From NCBI GenBank assembly GCA_021647405.1, contig JAKIUU010000010.1, positions 13,037-77,036 on the forward strand: a DNA stretch of 64,000 bases, read 5' to 3'. A program made the translations under genes and the position numbers. This document shows, one piece after another, positions 17,227-26,829 of the stretch (position 1 is the first letter of the stretch; each line of letters begins with the position of its first letter). Origin of the DNA: Flavobacteriaceae bacterium. Its GTDB lineage: Bacteria; Bacteroidota; Bacteroidia; Flavobacteriales; Flavobacteriaceae. A model generated the notes under the pieces. The model was not told where the DNA came from, ran no database searches, and saw nothing but the letters and a program-made list of their open reading frames with translations.

Positions 17227-19113
17227 ATGAGTGATGCTATTAAACATGAATGCGGAATAGCAATGCTTAGGTTGCTTAAACCTTTACAGTATTATAAAGA
17301 CAAGTACGGCACTTCGTTTTACGGTATCAATAAGATGTATTTGATGATGGAGAAACAGCACAATCGGGGGCAAGATGGTGCCGGATTTGCAAGTATTAAA
17401 TTCAACGAAATACCTGGAACCAGATATATTAGTAGAATTCGTTCCAATAAAAATCAGCCAATTAAAGATATCTTTCAGCAAATTAATGAGCGTTTAAATG
17501 CTGTTTTAGAAGAGAATCCTGATAAAGAAAACGATACCGAATGGCAAAAGCAAAACATGCCTTATTTAGGCGAACTGTTTTTAGGACATGTGCGTTATGG
17601 CACTTTTGGTAAAAATAGCATAGAAAGCGTACATCCTTTTTTAAGACAAAGTAATTGGAAGCATAAAAATTTGATTGTTGCTGGTAATTTTAATATGACC
17701 AACTCAAACGAATTATTACAAGAGCTTATAGATATTGGCCAACACCCAAAAGAACATACCGATACCGTTACGGTAATGGAAAAAATAGGCCATTTTTTAG
17801 ATGACGAAGTAACCAATTTATATCTCAAATTTAAAAATCAAGGGGTTAATAAAAAAGAGGCCTCACCTCTTATCGGTAAAGAATTAAACATTCAACGCAT
17901 TTTAGAACGCTCTTCAAAAAACTGGGATGGTGGTTACGCTATGGCCGGATTAATTGGTCATGGAGATGCTTTTGTGTTAAGAGACCCTGTAGGTATTAGA
18001 CCCGCTTATTTTTATAAAGACGATGAAATTGTGGTGGTGGCCTCTGAACGCCCTGTTATCCAAACTGTTTTTAATGTCCCTTTTGAAGATGTTAAAGAGT
18101 TAGAACCCGCCCACGCTTTAATCATCAAAAGAGATGGGCTTGTTACGGTTGAGAAAGTGTTAGAGCCTTTACCAAAACGCGCCTGTTCTTTTGAGCGCAT
18201 ATACTTTTCAAGAGGGAGTGATGCCGAAATCTACGAAGAGCGCAAGAATTTAGGAAAACTCATTTTTAAAAATGTTCTTAAAAGTATCAATAACGATATG
18301 AAAAATACTGTTTTTTCATACATTCCCAATACAGCCGAAACCTCTTTTTATGGCATGACAGAAGCTGCAGAAGATTTTTTAAATCAATATAAATTACAAA
18401 CCATCTTGAATGGCAAACGGAATATTTCTGCGGTCAATTTAAACACCATTTTATCAGAGCGCCCACGTATTGAAAAAATAGCCATTAAAGATGTTAAATT
18501 ACGCACTTTTATTGCTGATGATAACAGCAGAGATGAACTGGTTGAACATGTTTACGACGTTACTTATGGTGTTGTAAAGCCAACCGATAATTTGGTGATA
18601 ATTGACGATAGTATCGTTCGTGGAACAACACTTAAAAAAAGTATCATTAAAATTTTAGACCGTTTAAACCCTAAAAAAATAGTGGTTGTTTCATCGGCGC
18701 CACAAATTCGCTACCCCGATTGTTATGGTATAGATATGGCGCGTTTAGATGATTTTATTGCTTTTAAAGCGGCTTTAGAATTGTTAAAAGACACCAAACA
18801 ACTACATATTTTAAAAGAAGTTTATCTAAATTGTAAAAATAAAGAAACTGATTCTGAAAATTTTGTAAAAGCTATTTATGCCCCGTTTAGTGCAGAACAA
18901 ATATCAGATAAAATAGCCGAAATGTTGAAATCAGAAGATATTAAGGCAGATATAGAAGTCATTTATCAAAGTATTTCAAATTTACACCTTGCCTGCCCTA
19001 AAAATAAAGGCGATTGGTATTTTACTGGAAATTATCCTACAAAAGGCGGCATAAGAGTTGTTAATAATGCTTTTGTAAATTATTACGAAGGCAACAAAAA
19101 GCGGGCCTATTAA
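17227..19113 (+). CDS. Long PurF-like amidophosphoribosyltransferase
   Basis: 628 residues, about 120-150 more than ordinary PurF (roughly 470-510). The N-terminus MSDAIKHECGIAML places the class II glutaminase Cys at position 9, implying a propeptide. Glutaminase features continue with NRGQDGAGFA, GHVRYGTFGK and GNFNMTN. The phosphoribosyltransferase half has the PRPP loop VIIDDSIVRGTTLK and SSAPQIRYPDCYGID. Extra material lies in the middle and in a C-terminal extension (about 575-628). Bacteroidota often carry such a long paralogue besides canonical PurF, so I leave the symbol empty. Probable reaction: PRPP plus glutamine to phosphoribosylamine; the true substrate is uncertain. A lipoprotein gene follows after 1 bp. 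Confidence 0.85.
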   Translation: MSDAIKHECGIAMLRLLKPLQYYKDKYGTSFYGINKMYLMMEKQHNRGQDGAGFASIKFNEIPGTRYISRIRSNKNQPIKDIFQQINERLNAVLEENPDKENDTEWQKQNMPYLGELFLGHVRYGTFGKNSIESVHPFLRQSNWKHKNLIVAGNFNMTNSNELLQELIDIGQHPKEHTDTVTVMEKIGHFLDDEVTNLYLKFKNQGVNKKEASPLIGKELNIQRILERSSKNWDGGYAMAGLIGHGDAFVLRDPVGIRPAYFYKDDEIVVVASERPVIQTVFNVPFEDVKELEPAHALIIKRDGLVTVEKVLEPLPKRACSFERIYFSRGSDAEIYEERKNLGKLIFKNVLKSINNDMKNTVFSYIPNTAETSFYGMTEAAEDFLNQYKLQTILNGKRNISAVNLNTILSERPRIEKIAIKDVKLRTFIADDNSRDELVEHVYDVTYGVVKPTDNLVIIDDSIVRGTTLKKSIIKILDRLNPKKIVVVSSAPQIRYPDCYGIDMARLDDFIAFKAALELLKDTKQLHILKEVYLNCKNKETDSENFVKAIYAPFSAEQISDKIAEMLKSEDIKADIEVIYQSISNLHLACPKNKGDWYFTGNYPTKGGIRVVNNAFVNYYEGNKKRAY

Positions 19114-19114
19114 A

Positions 19115-19573
19115 ATGAAAAAAATTAGTTACATATTGGGTTGTATTCTTGTTCTTAACCTGTTTTTTTCTTGTAAGTCTAGCAATCTAAAAAAAGGATT
19201 TTCTTTTAAAATAGCTTCTAAAACTTATTACAATTGGGTGGGAGGACAGCCTGGCGTAAAAGGCACCAATGTCGTTATAAAATTACTTAAAGTTGACTTA
19301 AATCACTTTAAGGCCGATTCGCTTTACTTCAATGGAAAGGGGGCGCTAATTGAAACCCATATTAAAAAAGACACGCTTGTGTTAATGGCATATTACAACA
19401 ATCCCATAATTCCTGTAAGATTAAAAATTGAACCGTCTCAAAAGAAAATTTCTAAAAAAACACCTTATATTCTTAAACCCAACGAAGCTATTTTGACTTA
19501 TTATGATGCTGGTATTAAAAAAGTCTTAAAGCTTTCTGATGTGGTTAAAACAGATAATAAGTATTATCCATAA
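19115..19573 (+). CDS. Hypothetical lipoprotein
   Basis: 152 residues with a lipoprotein signal (FFSCKSS, Cys about 20). The remainder is Lys-rich with alternating beta-strand character (YYNWVGGQPGVKGTNVVIKL, KKDTLVLMAYYNN). Translation starts 1 bp after the PurF-like stop, so it is co-transcribed and possibly translationally coupled. I do not recognise a family. Confidence 0.75.
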   Translation: MKKISYILGCILVLNLFFSCKSSNLKKGFSFKIASKTYYNWVGGQPGVKGTNVVIKLLKVDLNHFKADSLYFNGKGALIETHIKKDTLVLMAYYNNPIIPVRLKIEPSQKKISKKTPYILKPNEAILTYYDAGIKKVLKLSDVVKTDNKYYP

Positions 19574-19678
19574 TTCACAAATATCTGTATATCTATTAAT
19601 TACTTGTTGTTTTTAAATACTCTTTTTTCTTTGGCATAAAGTTTGAATTAAGCTGCTTGAATTTTAAATTCAAAGCTT

Positions 19679-20569
19679 ATGAAAACACGGTTACTTTTTT
19701 TGTCAATATTAATGATAGGGTTTTTAGAGTCTTGTAACATTACGGTTATTGAAAATATTGAACCCGAAATTACGCTTCAAGAACGCTTGCAAAGTTTCGA
19801 ATTGTGGTATGTAGATATCAACGCAACCTCAGGCTCTGGCGAAATTCCTTTTCTGCAAAAAGCTTTTACCGTTTCTTTTCTTAACAATAGATTTTATGCC
19901 AATAATAATTTGGTGAATCTTGGAAGCAATGGCAATGGTTTTGGTTTAAATGTTGGTAATTACAGTACTTTTAGAAACACTTTAAACATCAATCATGTTG
20001 TAGATGGCTCTTATTCTTTAGAGGTCTATCCCATAAATTTTGATGAAATTGAAATATACGACCCCTTATCTGACACCAGTTATCGTTTAATCGGATACCA
20101 GCGTTCTGAATTTGATTACGATGCTGTTTTTTACGATAATATCGAATATTTTCTTCAAGAATACGAAGTGTGGAACAAAATTTCAACATCAGATTTTGGC
20201 GATTTAAATGCCTTTGATGCCGAAAACTATTTGCGTTTTTTTCCTGACAGAATAAATGTATTTCAATCGTCTCAAGACAAGGTTGGCACAGATATTGATT
20301 TGTTGAAATGGGATTTTGAAGGAACATATGAAGTTTTTGATGTCGCCGAAAATCCATCTGTAAAAATCTTAACATTAGATTACGATCTCTTTGACAATGA
20401 AACTTTTGAATTGACCATTTTAAATAATGCCACAATACAATTGTATCACAGAGCCTCAGGAACAGAGTACCTGTTTGCAGGAAAATACAATATTGCGTAT
20501 TTAAAAGGATCTGTGGTTAAAAAAGAGCGAAAACGATTTAAGGTAAAACGAAAAATTAAAACAATATAA
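19679..20569 (+). CDS. Hypothetical lipoprotein, flavobacterial family
   Basis: 296 residues with a lipoprotein signal (LESC, Cys about 19). The segment LQSFELWYVDINATSGSGEIPFLQKAF and the later EYFLQEYEVWNKIST look like a conserved flavobacterial family, rich in aromatic and acidic residues and predicted beta. The C-terminal 20 residues are strongly basic (VKKERKRFKVKRKIK), an odd finish for a lipoprotein. No catalytic motif is visible. It ends before a bidirectional terminator. Confidence 0.75.
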   Translation: MKTRLLFLSILMIGFLESCNITVIENIEPEITLQERLQSFELWYVDINATSGSGEIPFLQKAFTVSFLNNRFYANNNLVNLGSNGNGFGLNVGNYSTFRNTLNINHVVDGSYSLEVYPINFDEIEIYDPLSDTSYRLIGYQRSEFDYDAVFYDNIEYFLQEYEVWNKISTSDFGDLNAFDAENYLRFFPDRINVFQSSQDKVGTDIDLLKWDFEGTYEVFDVAENPSVKILTLDYDLFDNETFELTILNNATIQLYHRASGTEYLFAGKYNIAYLKGSVVKKERKRFKVKRKIKTI

Positions 20570-20609
20570 AAATTAGGTTTGGTTAGTTGATTGGTTAATT
20601 ATGTTAGCC

Positions 20610-20646
20610 AAAAAAAGGGGTTAGAAATTTTTCTAAACCCTTTTTT
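20610..20646. terminator. Bidirectional terminator
   Basis: Stem GGGGTTAGAAA / TTTCTAAACCC with one mismatch, flanked by A-run and T-run. It serves both the lipoprotein gene on the plus strand and the P460-like gene on the minus strand. Confidence 0.8.
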
Positions 20647-20668
20647 AATAAAATAGTTAGTAGGTATT

Positions 20669-21217
20669 TTATTTCTGCGTTGCCATAAAATCGGCATTCA
20701 TAAACACATAGTCATTTCCTGCAGCAAACACATGGCAATTGGTACAAAACTTAGCCCATTTAGAGGTGCCTGTACTTATTTTTCCTCTAGCGCCCATCAC
20801 AAAACCCCAGTCGCCCGTTTCTGGCGATGAGCCTGCTTTTTGTTTAATCATTATGGTTAAAATATTTTTAGTGCCTTTGTCGTAAGCCGCCTTATTTTTG
20901 TAAGTCTCCTTAACCAAAATAGTCCCTTCTGGGTATTTATAAGGCGCATGCCCCTGCTGAACAGCCGCGCCAACACTATTTATATAAATTTCTCTAAAAG
21001 CTTTTTTTCCATTGTGACGTTTTTCAAGGAACCCTGTTGGGTCACCTGTGTTTGGGGCCTCTTTAGTAACTTTATACCAAGATTTGTAAGCATCCCACGG
21101 ATTACCAACAGTGTATTTTTCCATAGGTTTGTATTCATTAGTAGCCGATTTAAACGATGTTAAACCAACAAAGCCTGTGGCTAAAACTAATAATAAAATT
21201 GACAATTTAATTTTCAT
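20669..21217 (-). CDS. Cytochrome P460-like haem protein
   Basis: 182 residues with an N-terminal signal sequence (about 1-25). Features of the P460 family are the FREIYIN segment, the Lys-rich strand YPEGTILVKETYKNK, IMIKQKAGSSPETGDWGFVMG and a single C-terminal haem c motif CTNCH (158-162). P460 proteins carry a haem c with an extra Lys or other cross-link and react with hydroxylamine or NO; here the cross-linking Lys cannot be identified by eye, and the family includes c'-beta-like proteins without it. The upstream cytochrome c gene is 17 bp away and probably supplies the electron partner. Periplasmic. Confidence 0.75.
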   Translation of the reverse strand: MKIKLSILLLVLATGFVGLTSFKSATNEYKPMEKYTVGNPWDAYKSWYKVTKEAPNTGDPTGFLEKRHNGKKAFREIYINSVGAAVQQGHAPYKYPEGTILVKETYKNKAAYDKGTKNILTIMIKQKAGSSPETGDWGFVMGARGKISTGTSKWAKFCTNCHVFAAGNDYVFMNADFMATQK

Positions 21218-21234
21218 AATTAATATATTTTAAG

Positions 21235-21630
21235 TTAATTTTTAAGTGTTCTGATGTAATTTACCAAATCCCAACGGTCTGATTCTTTAATAATAGGACC
21301 CCATTTAATCATAGGGCCTTTGCCATTAGATATTTTCCAAAAAATCTCACCGCCTTTTTGATCTTGAACTCTTAAAGAGGTTAAATTGGCTGGTTTTGGT
21401 GTTAAAGATTTCCCGCCTGGCCCGTCACCGGCGCCTTTTGAACCATGACACACAATGCAAAATTTATTAAAAGTTATGGCACCTCTTTTAGCTGAGGCTT
21501 TTGCTTTTTTTGCAGAGATAGGGTTAATTAAAGATGTTGCAGACTCTGGCGCTTTCCAGGCCTCTTGTCCAAATGAGTTAAAACTTAAAAGCACAAAGGC
21601 AATTAAGGTAAAAATGCTTGTCTTTTTCAT
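21235..21630 (-). CDS. Class I cytochrome c, mono-haem
   Basis: 131 residues. A signal peptide (to about 21, FNSFGQ) and one haem site CIVCH (58-62) followed by GSKGAGDGPGGKSL. A candidate distal Met lies in GKGPMIKWG, and the usual C-terminal helix RWDLVNYIRTLK is present. A small periplasmic electron carrier. First gene of a two-gene unit with the P460-like protein, suggesting that one donates electrons to or accepts them from the other. Confidence 0.88.
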   Translation of the reverse strand: MKKTSIFTLIAFVLLSFNSFGQEAWKAPESATSLINPISAKKAKASAKRGAITFNKFCIVCHGSKGAGDGPGGKSLTPKPANLTSLRVQDQKGGEIFWKISNGKGPMIKWGPIIKESDRWDLVNYIRTLKN

Positions 21631-21711
21631 AATATTTTTTTATAAATCTTATTCTTAGACGTCGTATTTATAGAATCATTACACTATTACAAGCGCTCTT
21701 TAATTAAGCAA

Positions 21712-21737
21712 GAAAAGCCACTAAAAAGTGGCTTTTC
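21712..21737 (-). terminator. Terminator after the ALDH7-type dehydrogenase gene
   Basis: Perfect 11-bp stem GAAAAGCCACT / AGTGGCTTTTC with loop AAAA, 30 bp past the stop codon. Confidence 0.75.
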
Positions 21738-21766
21738 AAAAATATTACAATAAGTAGAATGTCCTT

Positions 21767-23320
21767 TTAAAAATCGAATTTAATGCCTTGTGCTAAGGGC
21801 AATTCTGTTGTATAATTAATGGTATTTGTTTGGCGTCTCATATAGGCTTTCCAAGCATCAGAACCCGATTCGCGTCCGCCACCCGTTTCTTTTTCACCAC
21901 CAAAAGCACCCCCAATTTCGGCACCCGAAGTGCCAATGTTTACATTGGCAATGCCACAATCAGATCCTTCTTGCGATAAAAAACGCTCTGCATCACGCAT
22001 ACTGGTAGTCATAATTGCAGATGATAAACCTTGTACAACGCCATTCTGAATCGCAATAGCGTCATTAACACTGCCGCTGTATTTTATCAAATAAAGCAAT
22101 GGTGCAAAAGTTTCGTTTTGTACAATGTCATAATGATTTTCTACCTCAGCAATAGAAGGCGATACATAACAGCCACTTTCAAATCCTTTGCCACTAAGCA
22201 CTTTTCCTTCAACGATCATTTTCCCTCCTTGTGCTTTAACTTTTTTAATAGCCGATAAATAGGTTGCAACAGATTCTTTGTCAATAAGCGGTCCAACATG
22301 GTTGTTTTCATCAAGCGGATTGCCAATACGCAACTGTTTATAAGCACTTACCAATTTGTCTTTCACTTGATTGTAAACACTTTCGTGGATGATTAAGCGT
22401 CTTGTAGAGGTACAACGTTGCCCAGCCGTACCTACGGCGCCAAACAAAGCGCCCACAATAGCTATTTCTAAATCGGCACTTGGTGTGATAATAATGGCAT
22501 TATTACCACCCAATTCGAGAAGGCTTCTTCCCAATCTGGCGGCAACAGCTTGGGCCACTATTTTACCCATTCTGATTGATCCAGTAGCCGAAATAAGTGG
22601 GATTCTAGAGTCTGTTGTCATCATTTCGCCTACTTTATAATCGCCATTTACCAAACAAGAAATTCCTTCGGGCATGTTGTTTTCTTTTAAAATTTGAGCG
22701 ATAATATTTTGACAAGCCACGCCACACAAAGGGGCTTTCTCAGAAGGTTTCCAAATACATACATCGCCACAAACCCATGCCAAAGCAGTATTCCAAGCCC
22801 AAACCGCCACAGGAAAATTAAAAGCCGATATAATACCTACTATTCCCAAAGGGTGGTACTGATCATACATGCGGTGCCCTGGCCGTTCAGAGTGCATTGT
22901 GAATCCGTGTAACTGACGTGATAATCCCACGGCAAAATCGCATATATCTATCATTTCTTGCACTTCGCCCAAGCCTTCTTGAAGCGATTTGCCCATTTCG
23001 TAAGAAACAAGTTTGCCTAAAGGTTCTTTTAAGGCTCGTAATTTTAAACCAAATTGCCTAACCATTTCGCCTCGTTTTGGGGCAGGTATTGTTCTAAAAG
23101 ACTTAAATGCTTTGGCAGCCGTTTGTGTTACCTTTTCAAAATCTTCTTTAGATGTTGTGCTAACTTTAGCTATTAGAGCACCGTCAACTGGCGAAAATGA
23201 GGCTATCATTTCGCCAGAGCCAAAATAATTTAGTCCTGTTGAAGTGCCTTGGTTTTCTTGCTTTAACCCAAGGTCTTTTAGTATTTCTTGAATGTCGTTT
23301 TTTGGTGTAGTGCTTGTCAT
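21767..23320 (-). CDS. amaB: ALDH7-type aldehyde dehydrogenase (probable L-aminoadipate-semialdehyde dehydrogenase)
   Basis: 517 residues. NAD-dependent ALDH fold with the catalytic Glu in LLELGGNNAI and catalytic Cys near 300 in GTAGQRCTSTRR. The C-terminus NVNIGTSGAEIGGAFGGEKETGGGRESGSDAWKAYMRR with NYTTELPLAQGIKF is very close to antiquitin (ALDH7A1), which oxidises alpha-aminoadipic semialdehyde / piperideine-6-carboxylate in lysine degradation. The substrate is inferred from this subgroup signature. A glutaryl-CoA dehydrogenase-like gene at 62 kb would act later in lysine breakdown. Single-gene unit closed by a hairpin. Confidence 0.87.
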   Translation of the reverse strand: MTSTTPKNDIQEILKDLGLKQENQGTSTGLNYFGSGEMIASFSPVDGALIAKVSTTSKEDFEKVTQTAAKAFKSFRTIPAPKRGEMVRQFGLKLRALKEPLGKLVSYEMGKSLQEGLGEVQEMIDICDFAVGLSRQLHGFTMHSERPGHRMYDQYHPLGIVGIISAFNFPVAVWAWNTALAWVCGDVCIWKPSEKAPLCGVACQNIIAQILKENNMPEGISCLVNGDYKVGEMMTTDSRIPLISATGSIRMGKIVAQAVAARLGRSLLELGGNNAIIITPSADLEIAIVGALFGAVGTAGQRCTSTRRLIIHESVYNQVKDKLVSAYKQLRIGNPLDENNHVGPLIDKESVATYLSAIKKVKAQGGKMIVEGKVLSGKGFESGCYVSPSIAEVENHYDIVQNETFAPLLYLIKYSGSVNDAIAIQNGVVQGLSSAIMTTSMRDAERFLSQEGSDCGIANVNIGTSGAEIGGAFGGEKETGGGRESGSDAWKAYMRRQTNTINYTTELPLAQGIKFDF

Positions 23321-23434
23321 TTTTTTTCAATTTAGAAAGCGCTAAATTACGAAAAAAGGGAACCAAAAAAAGAATAATTAATAACGAACTCAACAAAGCT
23401 TTTCGGATTATTAACGCTTTTGTAAAAATTCAAT

Positions 23435-23442
23435 TACTTTTG
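23435..23442 (+). promoter_or_regulatory. -7 promoter box of the LuxE-like gene
   Basis: TACTTTTG matches TAnnTTTG and ends 8 nt before the ATG, so the mRNA would be nearly leaderless. Confidence 0.55.
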
Positions 23443-23449
23443 TTTTTAC

Positions 23450-24436
23450 ATGAAATCTAAAGAAAAAACAGCCTTTTTTAACATCTGTTCTGATAAAGAA
23501 TTCGAAAATGCAGCACTGTCTGTTTTTAAATTTCAAGTGAGAAACAATGCTGTTTATAAACTTTTTTTAGAGTGTTTGGGATGTCTCCCCGAAAAGGTAG
23601 CAACAATTAAAGACATTCCATTTTTACCCATTCAGTTTTTTAAAACACATAAAGTCTTATCAGATAAAAAATCTGTACAAGAAACTTTTTTAAGCAGTGG
23701 TACAACAGGCCTACAACAAAGCAAACATTTTGTGAGCGATTTATCTTTATATGAAAAATCTTATTTAAAAGGCTTTTCACATTTTTATGGCCATATTACT
23801 GATTATACAGTTTTGGCTTTATTGCCCTCATATCTTGAACGTAAAAACTCTTCGCTAATTTATATGGTATCCGATTTAATTAAAAAATCTGGCAGACCAG
23901 AAAGTGGATTTTATCTCAATAATTTAGAAGATTTGTCTAAAACTTTAATAGAACTTGACCAAAAAGGCGGAAAAGTGTTGCTTATTGGTGTGTCTTTTGC
24001 GCTTTTAGATTTGATTGAAAAATATCAATTTAAACTAAAAAATACCATTGTTATGGAAACGGGTGGTATGAAAGGCCGTCGTAAAGAATTGGTGAGAGAA
24101 GCCTTGCATCAACAACTTTGCAAAGGATTTGGCGTTCGTAAAATCCATTCTGAATACGGTATGACAGAATTACTAAGTCAGGGGTACTCAAAAGGAAATG
24201 GTCTTTTTAAAACGCCTCCTTGGATGAAAATTCTTATTCGTGATACCGAAGATGCTTTAACTATTTTACCTTATGGTGAAACTGGTGGTATAAATGTTAT
24301 TGATTTGGCAAATGTGAATTCATGCTCATTTATTGCCTCGCAAGACCTCGGCAAAACCTATAATGGTGGCTCTTTTGAAATATTAGGCCGCTTTGACAAT
24401 AGCGATATAAGAGGTTGTAATTTAATGGTTGTTTAA
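23450..24436 (+). CDS. LuxE-like acyl-protein synthetase / adenylate-forming enzyme
   Basis: 328 residues, no signal peptide. It resembles the LuxE acyl-protein synthetase domain: [14 protein letters not shown], the ATP-contact loop [12 protein letters not shown] (about 82-93), [23 protein letters not shown] and [12 protein letters not shown]. These adenylate an acyl group and may transfer it to a Cys. There are no luxAB or luxCD partners, so bioluminescence is unlikely; in flavobacteria such genes are single and of unknown substrate. The stop overlaps that of tyrS by 4 bp (convergent). Confidence 0.8.
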   Translation: MKSKEKTAFFNICSDKEFENAALSVFKFQVRNNAVYKLFLECLGCLPEKVATIKDIPFLPIQFFKTHKVLSDKKSVQETFLSSGTTGLQQSKHFVSDLSLYEKSYLKGFSHFYGHITDYTVLALLPSYLERKNSSLIYMVSDLIKKSGRPESGFYLNNLEDLSKTLIELDQKGGKVLLIGVSFALLDLIEKYQFKLKNTIVMETGGMKGRRKELVREALHQQLCKGFGVRKIHSEYGMTELLSQGYSKGNGLFKTPPWMKILIRDTEDALTILPYGETGGINVIDLANVNSCSFIASQDLGKTYNGGSFEILGRFDNSDIRGCNLMVV

Positions 24437-25725
24437 ACCACCCTCAGTACAAAATAATTCTTTTTACCACGTTGTAACAACACAAATTTATTATTAATTA
24501 AATGTGATGTGTTAATCACAAAAGCATCGCTTACTTTTTCTTTGTTTACCGAAATAGAGTTTTCTTTTAAAGCGCGACGCACTTCGCCATTCGATTTTAA
24601 AAATCCTGTGTCGGCAAAAGCTGAAACCACATCTAAACCGTTTTCTATGAGTTCTCTTTTTATTTCAGCTTGAGGCACCCCTTCAAAAACATCTAAAAAA
24701 GTTTGCGCGTCTAGGGTTTTTAAATCGTCTGAGGTCGATTTTCCAAACAATATCTGAGAGGCTTTTATAGCATTGTCATAATCAGCTTTAGAGTGCACTA
24801 AAATAGTGACCTCTTTGCCAACCGTTTTCTGTAACAAACGCATATGTGGTTGCTCGTGGTGTTCTGTAATTAATTTTTCTATCGTTTCTTTATCTAATAA
24901 AGTGAATATCTTAATGTAGTTTTCGGCATCGGCATCCGAAGCGTTTAACCAATATTGGTAAAATTTATAGGGCGATGTTCGTTTGGAATCTAGCCATACA
25001 TTGCCCTCTTCGGTTTTACCGAATTTAGTACCATCGGCCTTGGTAATTAACGGGCAGGTTATGGCAAAAGCTTTACCACCTGCCTTACGCCTAACAAGCT
25101 CAGTTCCTGTTGTGATGTTACCCCATTGGTCAGATCCGCCCATTTGCATCTTGCAATTGTACTCTTGATAGAGGTGTAAAAAATCAAACCCTTGAAATAG
25201 TTGGTAGGTGAATTCTGTAAAAGACATACCGTCGGCTGAGGCGTCGCCCAATCTTTTTTTAACAGAATCTTTAGACATCATATAATTAACGGTGAGGTGT
25301 TTGCCAATATCGCGTACAAAATCTATTAAAGAAATGCCTTTCATCCAATCGTAATTATTCACCAATATAGCAGCATTTAAAACACCTGCATTAAAATCTA
25401 AGAATTTTTCTAATTGGGTTTTAATTCCGTTAAGGTTTTTTTGTAAAGTAGCTTCGTCTAACAAATTTCTTTCTGTCGATTTTCCGCTGGGATCCCCTAT
25501 CATACCCGTTGCACCTCCTACCAAAGCAATAGGGGTGTGGCCATGCTTTTGAAAATGCATCAGTAAAATAATCTGAACCAAACTACCAATGTGTAAAGAT
25601 TCGCCAGTTGGGTCAAAACCAATATAAGCTGTTGTTGGTTCTTTGGCCAATTGTTCTTCTGTACCAGGTATCATATCGTGGATTAATCCGCGCCAGCGCA
25701 GCTCTTCTACAAATTTACTTTTCAT
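24433..25725 (-). CDS. tyrS: Tyrosyl-tRNA synthetase
   Basis: Charges tRNA-Tyr. 430 residues, class I. The HIGH motif appears as HIGS in [11 protein letters not shown], and the KMSKS loop as KFGKT in [13 protein letters not shown], both normal for bacterial Tyr[13 protein letters not shown] and [12 protein letters not shown] belong to the tyrosine pocket. The C-terminal S4-like domain (about 355-430) is present. The start is supported by a -7 box at 25744-25751. Confidence 0.97.
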   Translation of the reverse strand: MKSKFVEELRWRGLIHDMIPGTEEQLAKEPTTAYIGFDPTGESLHIGSLVQIILLMHFQKHGHTPIALVGGATGMIGDPSGKSTERNLLDEATLQKNLNGIKTQLEKFLDFNAGVLNAAILVNNYDWMKGISLIDFVRDIGKHLTVNYMMSKDSVKKRLGDASADGMSFTEFTYQLFQGFDFLHLYQEYNCKMQMGGSDQWGNITTGTELVRRKAGGKAFAITCPLITKADGTKFGKTEEGNVWLDSKRTSPYKFYQYWLNASDADAENYIKIFTLLDKETIEKLITEHHEQPHMRLLQKTVGKEVTILVHSKADYDNAIKASQILFGKSTSDDLKTLDAQTFLDVFEGVPQAEIKRELIENGLDVVSAFADTGFLKSNGEVRRALKENSISVNKEKVSDAFVINTSHLINNKFVLLQRGKKNYFVLRVV

Positions 25726-25743
25726 TCCTTTTAATTATTTGGA

Positions 25744-25751
25744 CAAAGATA
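25744..25751 (-). promoter_or_regulatory. -7 promoter box of tyrS
   Basis: The minus strand reads TATCTTTG (TAnnTTTG), 19 nt before the start codon. Confidence 0.6.
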
Positions 25752-25804
25752 AAAATCGCAAACTAAATACCCATTAATATTGAGTAATTCTTTATTTTCG
25801 CTTT

Positions 25805-26806
25805 ATGATTTTAATTACGGGTGGTACGGGTTTGGTTGGTTCGCATCTGCTATACCAACTTCTTTTAAGAGGCGATAAAATACGCGCTATCTACAGAAAA
25901 CACAGTGATATTAATCGTGTTAAAAGCATATTTTCCTATTATACAAAAACGCCCGATATTTATTTTGATAAGATTGAATGGTGTGAAGCCGATTTAAATA
26001 ATATTCCCGATTTAGAAAAGGCTTTTGACTCTGTAACTATTGTATATCACTCGGCTGCATTGATTTCTTTTGACTCTAAGGATTATATTGCTATGCGGAA
26101 AACAAATATTAAAGGGACTGCAAATATTGTGAATTTATGTATCGATTTTAAGGTTCAAAAATTGTGCTATGTAAGCTCTATTGCCACTTTAGACAGTTTG
26201 CCAAACAATACCAAAGTTACCGAAAATAATGAGTGGAACAGTATTAAAAAAAGTGGTTATGCCATCACTAAATACGGTGCAGAACAAGAAGTTTGGCGCG
26301 GTTCTCAAGAGGGGTTAAATGTTGTTATTGTAAATCCTGGTGTTATTATTGGGTCTGGTTTCTGGCATTCTGGTAGCGGACAATTATTTACAAATATTTT
26401 TAAAGGATTCAAGTTTTACGCTACTGGTGTAACTGGTTTTGTAGGTGTTTCTGATGTTGTTAAAGTGATGATTGCCCTGACAGAATCTGCCATTAACCTT
26501 GAGCGTTTTATTTTGGTGAGTGAAAATATAAGTTTTAAATATGCTTTTAGTGCAATTGCAGATGCTTTAAATGTTAGAAAACCACCTATAAAAGTAACAA
26601 GATTTATGAGTGCCTTTGGATGGCGTTTGGATTGGATTAAAAGCTTGCTAACGGGAAAATCGGCATTATTTACAAAACAATCAGCAAAATCACTGCACCA
26701 AAAAACCTATTATGATTCTGAAAAAATTATAAAAGCTTTAGATTTTAAATTTGTCCCCATTTTAGACGTTATAAAAAAAACGGCTGAAGATTTTAAGATG
26801 GCTTAA
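25805..26806 (+). CDS. NAD(P)-dependent epimerase/dehydratase family protein
   Basis: 333 residues of extended SDR type. The nucleotide-binding motif is ITGGTGLVGSHL (about residues 4-15), followed by YHSAALISF and the catalytic YAITK (YxxxK, about 150). The pattern is nearer to the 3-beta-HSD/dihydroflavonol-reductase-like branch than to sugar-nucleotide epimerases. Substrate unknown. Transcribed divergently from tyrS, with only a near-match -7 box (TATTTTCG) just before its ATG. Confidence 0.87.
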   Translation: MILITGGTGLVGSHLLYQLLLRGDKIRAIYRKHSDINRVKSIFSYYTKTPDIYFDKIEWCEADLNNIPDLEKAFDSVTIVYHSAALISFDSKDYIAMRKTNIKGTANIVNLCIDFKVQKLCYVSSIATLDSLPNNTKVTENNEWNSIKKSGYAITKYGAEQEVWRGSQEGLNVVIVNPGVIIGSGFWHSGSGQLFTNIFKGFKFYATGVTGFVGVSDVVKVMIALTESAINLERFILVSENISFKYAFSAIADALNVRKPPIKVTRFMSAFGWRLDWIKSLLTGKSALFTKQSAKSLHQKTYYDSEKIIKALDFKFVPILDVIKKTAEDFKMA

Positions 26807-26829
26807 TCAGGATTTTTAAAGTCCGTGTT

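Noticed and set aside
19989..20435. A 148-residue open frame on the minus strand opposite the lipoprotein gene
   Set aside because: It has no recognisable domain and a composition typical of antisense frames (His/Gln/Arg-rich). The plus-strand protein has a lipobox and conserved segments.
21826..23228. Several plus-strand frames of 60-83 codons across the aldehyde dehydrogenase gene
   Set aside because: They are shadows of the ALDH gene, which is complete and has all catalytic motifs.
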